Positions 58,630-64,000 of a stretch of DNA of 64,000 nucleotides are shown here, piece after piece (the stretch's first letter is position 1; every line of letters starts with the position of its first letter). The position numbers were made by a program, and so were the translations under genes. Source of the stretch: Dipylidium caninum (Eukaryota > Platyhelminthes > Cestoda > Cyclophyllidea > Dipylidiidae); assembly GCA_017562135.1 (NCBI GenBank), contig QEYB01000014.1:1-64000 (forward strand), given 5' to 3'. Below the pieces are notes generated by a model. It was not told the origin of the DNA and ran no database searches. It was given only the letters and a program-made list of their open reading frames with translations.

Positions 58630-60445
58630 CCATTGTCACGTCCATAGGCGGCGTCGCTTTCTATCACCTCTACTCTTCCCATTACTGAGATGAATTTTGC
58701 TACTCTAATGAAATGTAGCCGCTGTCTACCTTAATTTCTGACCTGGGTACAGACAGCACTGTTTATGAATAAGCCCCAATGCAAAATCTTCACACGGCAG
58801 AAACACCCGAAGTTTGTTGTCAGTGCTACCAGTGGCTGTACGCTGCACAGGCACCTACGCATAATAGAGTTGGAAGGAGAACCTTTCCACCTACATCTTG
58901 TCCACTATCGAACTTCAACAAAGGCGTGGTGCGTCAAGCTTGCAATGGCCGATTCCGACTACCCGAAATAGCCTCCCGCTATCCCTTAACCATACCAGTC
59001 GAAGTCCACCCCACAATGTCAACGGACATGACAGCTCACTAGTGTGTATATTAAGGCAGATCGCCATCCCATCAATACGCGGATGATTGGCGGTTGTCAA
59101 TGAATTTCGGTGGTTGACCAGGCAATTAGTTAATTTGTTAGTCAGCTACACAGTCGGTGAGAGAGAAAGTGAACTCTCATTCCACCATCCCATATTCTGT
59201 CCACGTCGTTAATGGTCAACAGGGCAGTGTGTCATTATTTAGTGTTCCTTGTTTTATTTCGGCTAATTTCAGCAAGAGGAGGAGAGACCTTGTGTCGGGT
59301 CCCATGAAGGTACGCAGCCTTACCGCTAGACGGCCAAATGCGCATGGAGCTTGTCTGAAGTAGACAAAATGCAACCTCGTAGATAATAGGGAATCTTGGA
59401 GAAAATGCGACGCAAAAATTTGTTTGCATCGAGCATTATAACACAGGTAGGCGAGAAGAGGTCAGCTTACACATCAACAGGCATCCGATAATTAGACTAA
59501 GCGGAACTGAAAGGAATCAAATAGGCAAGTAGATCAGTGGCACAGAAGAAGGATGGTCGAATGACAATAACGTCAATGTGGGCGACGACTCACCACATTC
59601 GCCTATGGCACAACCGGAAGTCATTTGATTTACGGAGGGCAGAAGAAGAAGTACGTAGGACATGCGCGGCACATGGGGGGTTCGAACATGCTTAACGTCT
59701 GTAGGAGTATGATTACCCAGATCGTCTCTGCGCGGGATGCCTAAATCATAGAAGACGTATTAATGATGGGGTTAGACCACGGTTAGGCGGGTTAAATTAG
59801 TGGGACAGCGCACTGGCGTAAAGCATCGCAATGTCCGTGCGTTGGCGACACCAAGTCAACGCAGTAGATATGCGATGTCGTTCGCATAGTAAGCCAGTGT
59901 TTTAACGGCAACATTGTACACTCGTGTCCTTGCCACATTGCCATAAAAAAACCGGTGGCATATTCAGCAGATGCATTATGCTCGCGATCGAAGATTCTCG
60001 ACTCGTGGCATTCACTACGAGGAGCCCTAAACTACCGGTGCCACTGTCTGCCAAAGGAGCGGTAGGCAGTAGAGCAGGTAAAAGGAGAGAGGAGTGGCAG
60101 AAGCAAGCAGTAGAAGAGATTGAAGCAGAGGCTTATGTGCTTTCGGCGAGTTTGCTTATTCCGCTTGCATGAACACTTCAGTGGCCACACAAAGCCGAAT
60201 ATCATTGTAATAGGAGCATTTAAGTGCATTTTGCAAATGCGGCGCGAGGCAGGTGGTGGGAGTTAAGGGAACGAGAAGTGGAATTGTGCAGTGGGAGAGG
60301 ATGGGTTAGATGTAAAGGCCCTTTATCATCATTTTGCCAATGTTGGGGAGAGTGCAAGTGATAATTTGAGGTGCTGTTGATAATTTGAAGGGAGACAGTG
60401 GCAAATGCTGAGGCGTGTGCATCCTATAACACGTAAGGTGCTGAG
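58630..60445. other. no recognisable gene
   Basis: Overlapping plus frames at 58765-59086 and a Lys/Glu-rich frame at 59924-60172 show no motif. This interval is the 3' flank of gene A. Confidence 0.4.
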
Positions 60446-60451
60446 CCCCAT

Positions 60452-62063
60452 TTAAGGCGCCACCTTAGTAAGGCGGTATGAAGGTCGTGAGTGAGGCTTT
60501 GTGAGGGCTATCATCACCACAACCACTACCAAATAAACCTCATCAGCATGTAATCTTTGCCGACATTCCAAATCACCTGCCGTAGACACCGCGCCAGTTG
60601 AGGTCGTTTGAGCTAGGTAAGAAGAGAGAAGCAATTGCGCTCACTCTAGTTGAAGAGGTATGCTGAAAATACGCAGAAATTTCACCTACTTACCTTCATA
60701 AACGGTTGTAAATGGAGAGGAGGAGCTGAACGATTCGACTGTGTTTGATCTGCCCCAATCTATTTTGTAGACCGCGCCACGGCTTTCATATCCACCATAC
60801 AAACATCCAACGTAATCAACAGGATGTTTTCTTCTCACTTCTATTGTTACGTTCACAAATATGTCATCCGTACTGTTGCCTACAAGGGCGCCAGGTACAC
60901 CGATTTTAGAGCAGTCAATCACAGGGCAGCAAGAAAACATCAAAAGTCAAAGATGCATTCCGTGTGACTTACTGATGCTGACTATTTCTGGATAATTTTT
61001 GGTATAATTGTCAGGCCCATGGCGCCAAGTTCTATAAACCACTGATGCCTCGGTGCCCACCACTATATCCATCTAGACAAACGCAAAGTAAAGTACCATA
61101 TGTGATGTTAGAAGTCTATTGAATTTTATTCCCGTAAGGTTGATTACATCGCAGACTCACGCATTCATCCTTTATGTATCTGCAAGTGACTGCCACGGTT
61201 TCCTTATTCTTTGCGCCAATGAAGAAGGACTCATTTGGGTAAAAATCGAAGCCTTGGGAGGCGAGTGATCGAAGGTGGTTAGTCCTTGTCGACAGAACAA
61301 CCCTTTGTTGATATGAAGTTACATCACTGTAGACTCACCAACTTTCGAGAATTTCCACATTCCATCAGGAAGTACAGCAATGCTGATGGGAATAAATGGA
61401 GATACGGCAGAAATGAAGACAATCCACACCATATCTTGACGTATAACGCCGGTCATTTGCACCTCTGCTTGATCATCAGAGACTACATGAGCAGCAAAAT
61501 GAAGAAAAACCATGAATATTGCTTTGAGTAGGGAGGCGAGTTCTACCTAGTATTGTTGATGGTAGGCGGTGGAGGAGGGTGCGTGTGGCATGTAGGTGAG
61601 GAATGGAATTGAACGTACTCTGAATGTAGGAACAATTGAAATATTCGTTGGAACATTGGTCTTGCCCTGTTCCCACGCAGTAACGCTTGCCAGACTCTGT
61701 ATACACACAGGCTGTCTAATTGAAGAAGTCAAAATAGTGTGTCACCGATGAAGGTCAAGCACATCATAATGAGGAGATGTAAAATTACGTAATATAGGCC
61801 GGGAAGTGTCCAATTCATGACAAATGTGGTGTTGATGAGGCCGCTCACAATTCTGCTCTCACTTCTTTTATCTGAATTATCAGCCAATTGCGCGTCTGAA
61901 AGAGAGCATAAGAAGGCAAATAAATTCTGCCTGCAATGCGGTGTTCCTCAACTGGCATAGCCGAATGAGAAAGGGTGGTGTGTGAAAGTGGCAAGTGAAG
62001 AGACCACTTACTTGTGTGCAAGCAGATGTAAGCGAAGAAGAGAAGTGTTGTCTCTCTCACCAT
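60452..62063 (-). CDS. gene A: intact 8-exon secreted/membrane glycoprotein, 312 aa
   Basis: The spliced frame is open throughout 939 nt. Exons (minus strand): 62012-62063, 61789-61895, 61619-61715, 61339-61482, 61161-61252, 60973-61072, 60694-60879, 60452-60612. All introns are GT..AG and 73-136 bp. Exon 1 is a signal peptide (MVRETTLLFFAYICLHT, residues 1-17). The mature chain has seven N-glycosylation sequons (N39, N45, N80, N140, N186, N199, N207) and eight cysteines, four of them clustered in exon 3 (C56-C81). Exon 7 holds the most conserved block (TIEVRRKHPVDYVGCLYGGY, AVYKIDWG). Exon 8 has a Thr/Ser stalk, a short hydrophobic run (VYLVVVVVMIAL, residues 285-296) and a basic tail, so it may be anchored in the membrane. 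The start is supported by identical exon 1 length in copies B and D. The function is unknown. Its size, 17-residue leader and sequons recall taeniid GP50-type antigens, a comparison from memory that is not verified. Confidence 0.82.
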
Positions 62064-62100
62064 CAGTCGTGCAATTGAGGTCTTTACCTCTTGTGCTGCC

Positions 62101-62107
62101 TATTTAT
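62101..62107 (-). promoter_or_regulatory. TATA-like box of gene A
   Basis: GGATAAATAG on the minus strand, 38 bp before the ATG at 62063, the same spacing and context as in copy D. If used as a TATA box, the transcript leader would be only about 10 nt, unless it is replaced by a trans-spliced leader. Confidence 0.55.
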
Positions 62108-62109
62108 CC

Positions 62110-63825
62110 TGTCTTAAGGAGGTCAGCAGCGGCGTCGGTATTGATCATGCACCTCGGCTTCTGCTCCGACTTTCACCAGTCACCGGTGATTTACTCCCCG
62201 GCGTACATCACGTCGGCGCGTGGTTCAGCTCACACCGACTGCCTTCTGCCCTGAGAGGCAAAAGCACACGTTTCGAGTCCCAGTCCATGCGTATGGTCCA
62301 AACCACATCCGCCTCGTTATCGATGAGGTGGAGTTTATCTCTCTACGCATCTGTAAGTGGATCTGCCAGGGCATCTCTCATGTAACAGACCCACTTTTAG
62401 TCCGAGTACAAAATAAGGCCAAAATGACACAATGTCAAGACGTCGGTAATGTAAATTGACGGTGTGCACTTGCTGGATATGATTGCTGTCTGATCAAACA
62501 ATATGTAGTTTCGGGTAGCTCGACACATGCGAGAGACTAAGTGCACTCCTGCAGATGAGACGGAGTTGTCGTCGCTCTCCAATGAAAAAGGGAATAATTT
62601 TTGTTTTCTTCAAGTCTGCAGCAGCTGTGGCCACGCCATTCTCCCATAACCGCAATTCTGCTGCAAATCATCTGGAACGCAGTGATGGCAGGAGTTGTCA
62701 AGAATGTGGCGTGCATCTGCCTCTGTTGAGGCACTAGCAGAGAGCCAAGTGCACCTCGTCAGCCCGGCGGACTGATTTTATGGGGCCGTAAATGCACTCT
62801 CGCATGACAGCGAAGTGAGAAACCAGATTGTCTGCCTTTGTCCTTGCAAACGGTTGACAGCTCAATTGAAACAAACTCTTGTCACAGCTTTCCTTTCAGT
62901 ACAGTGGCAAGTGTGGCACTCTGTCCTGTAGTGCGACTTTACAACGGTTAGGCTGTTTAGCGACACATTCTTAGTGATAGAGTAAGATGAGCGGTTGTGA
63001 GACACAAACACTTAAAGGAATGATCGTTTCAGATGGAAAATGATCTCTGCAAAATTAGTTCATGCTTATGCTCCATATCTTAAACCACCAATAGGTCTTC
63101 TCAGATACCCGGAAAGTGCAGTCGCAATGCCCATGTTTGTACCGGTTCATCCTTTCAACTGGCATTCCTACTTGGTTTATCTATATGGAGACTGGAGTAT
63201 GCACTAGTGTTAAGGGGAAGCATAACGTCTGTATCGCCATCCTCTTCTTAGGGTAATATCATCTGCGAGATGGTGGAAGAGGAACAGATTGATACCCACA
63301 TGACGCAAGATAAACGGGAAGCCTGGAGAAGAAACAAAAGGAAATGTCATGGTTCTCACGACTCGGTATTTGGCCATTCGTGTCATAGACTTCACGAGGA
63401 GGGAAAATTCGACTGAAAAGGTACCCTTTAATCATACTCCCGCTTGCCCAGAGGTAGGCGAGCTTGCGGTCTCTTCAACTCGTACACCACCGGAGATGCT
63501 ACAACAAATGAAGTTTGCGTGCAAGCTGACGTTTTGGCGTGTTTTAGAATGAAGTCATTCAAAAGGGTTGAACCAGTGCAGAACCTGGCAGTTGTGAGCT
63601 CATTTTGAACAACAGTTGCCATCATGGCAAACTGGAAGTGCTCCGGGGGGGGGGCAGTTTCTATTCCTCACAGTATCTCTGGCGCCGACCATTTCTACTT
63701 CGAGTAGCTTCCTTCGTCCACTGTCGAATGCTTCACTCACTCACACTCGTCCTCTGTCTCCTTCTCTGCCTCGCATCCAACGCACCACATGCCACTGCCA
63801 TCGCCTAGCTGACAACACCGAGACT
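62110..63825. other. no certain gene
   Basis: A plus frame at 62270-62352 (FRVPVHAYGPNHIRLVIDEV) runs into a GTAAGT donor and looks exon-like but is unassigned. A G-run lies at 63647-63655. Short frames near 63605-63808 include a signal-like MLHSLTLVLCLLLCLAS that ends after 26 codons. Confidence 0.3.
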
Positions 63826-63832
63826 GCACGAA

Positions 63833-64000
63833 ACTGGAGGCAGACTTGCTTGAGCTGTGTCATCCTTTCCTCCACGACCAACTCACCGTGTATGTAGAGC
63901 AGGAAGACAACATCATGGAATTGTCGCCTGAGGAGAATGATGAGGAGGAAGTCAGAAGTGATGCCTCCGATGGGGTGGTTGGGAGAGAGGAAGTGCTCGG
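63833..64000 (+). CDS. partial acidic protein exon, open at window end
   Basis: A frame open to the last base of the window, preceded by GGAG that could act as an AG acceptor (ADLLELCHPFLHDQLTVYVE, then IMELSPEENDEEEVRSDASD). The composition is acidic and protein-like, without a recognised domain. The next upstream stop in this frame is a TGA near 63810, so a start or splice site must lie close to 63830. The identity is unknown. Confidence 0.35.

Noticed and set aside
62270..62352. Exon-like frame FRVPVHAYGPNHIRLVIDEV before a GTAAGT
   Set aside because: Attractive composition and donor, but no acceptor, neighbour exon or family match.

Overview
Eukaryotic (animal) genomic DNA. Short introns with GT..AG ends (46-110 bp), metazoan histone, PIM-kinase, Obg-GTPase and SLC10 sequences, and a tandem family of small-exon secreted glycoproteins fit a parasitic flatworm, most likely a tapeworm. 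That assignment is an inference from gene structure and content, not a database match. Coding density is low and most recognisable coding sequence is broken.

Layout. 0-6 kb: no recognisable gene, but one arm of an inverted repeat pair (about 765-1155 with 19258-19690). 6.2-7.3 kb (+): a PIM-type Ser/Thr kinase that keeps its intron layout but carries several frameshifts and stops. 7.3-23 kb: GC-rich, apparently non-coding, holding a second inverted repeat pair (about 15548-15845 with 20655-20895), then a GT-rich stretch. 23.4-25.2 kb (+): a histone H2B pseudogene with an in-frame arginine-codon expansion, then an intact intronless H2A gene. The flanks of the H2B copy recur at 37.75-38.12 kb without the H2B. 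29-34 kb (-): remnants of an Ig-like exon, an Obg/GTPBP10-like GTPase and an SLC10 transporter, plus a broken coiled-coil remnant on +. 36.35-37.36 kb (+): the longest open frame, a 336-aa protein of unknown function.

47-62 kb: the most interesting part. A family of 8-exon, signal-peptide-bearing, N-glycosylated cysteine proteins is present in at least five loci on both strands. Only the minus-strand copy at 60.45-62.06 kb reads through all eight exons (939 nt, 312 aa). The copies near 47.3, 49.5-51.3, 51.7-53.0 and 53.4-54.3 kb have stops, lost splice sites or missing exons. Exon lengths, phases, some intron sequence and the proximal promoter (TATA-like box 38 bp before the ATG) are shared between copies, so they arose by segmental duplication, not retroposition.

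Overall the window looks like a gene-decay zone with three apparently working loci: H2A, the 336-aa protein, and one member of an expanding and decaying surface or secreted glycoprotein family. Splice structures were drawn by eye from paralogue comparison and consensus sites.
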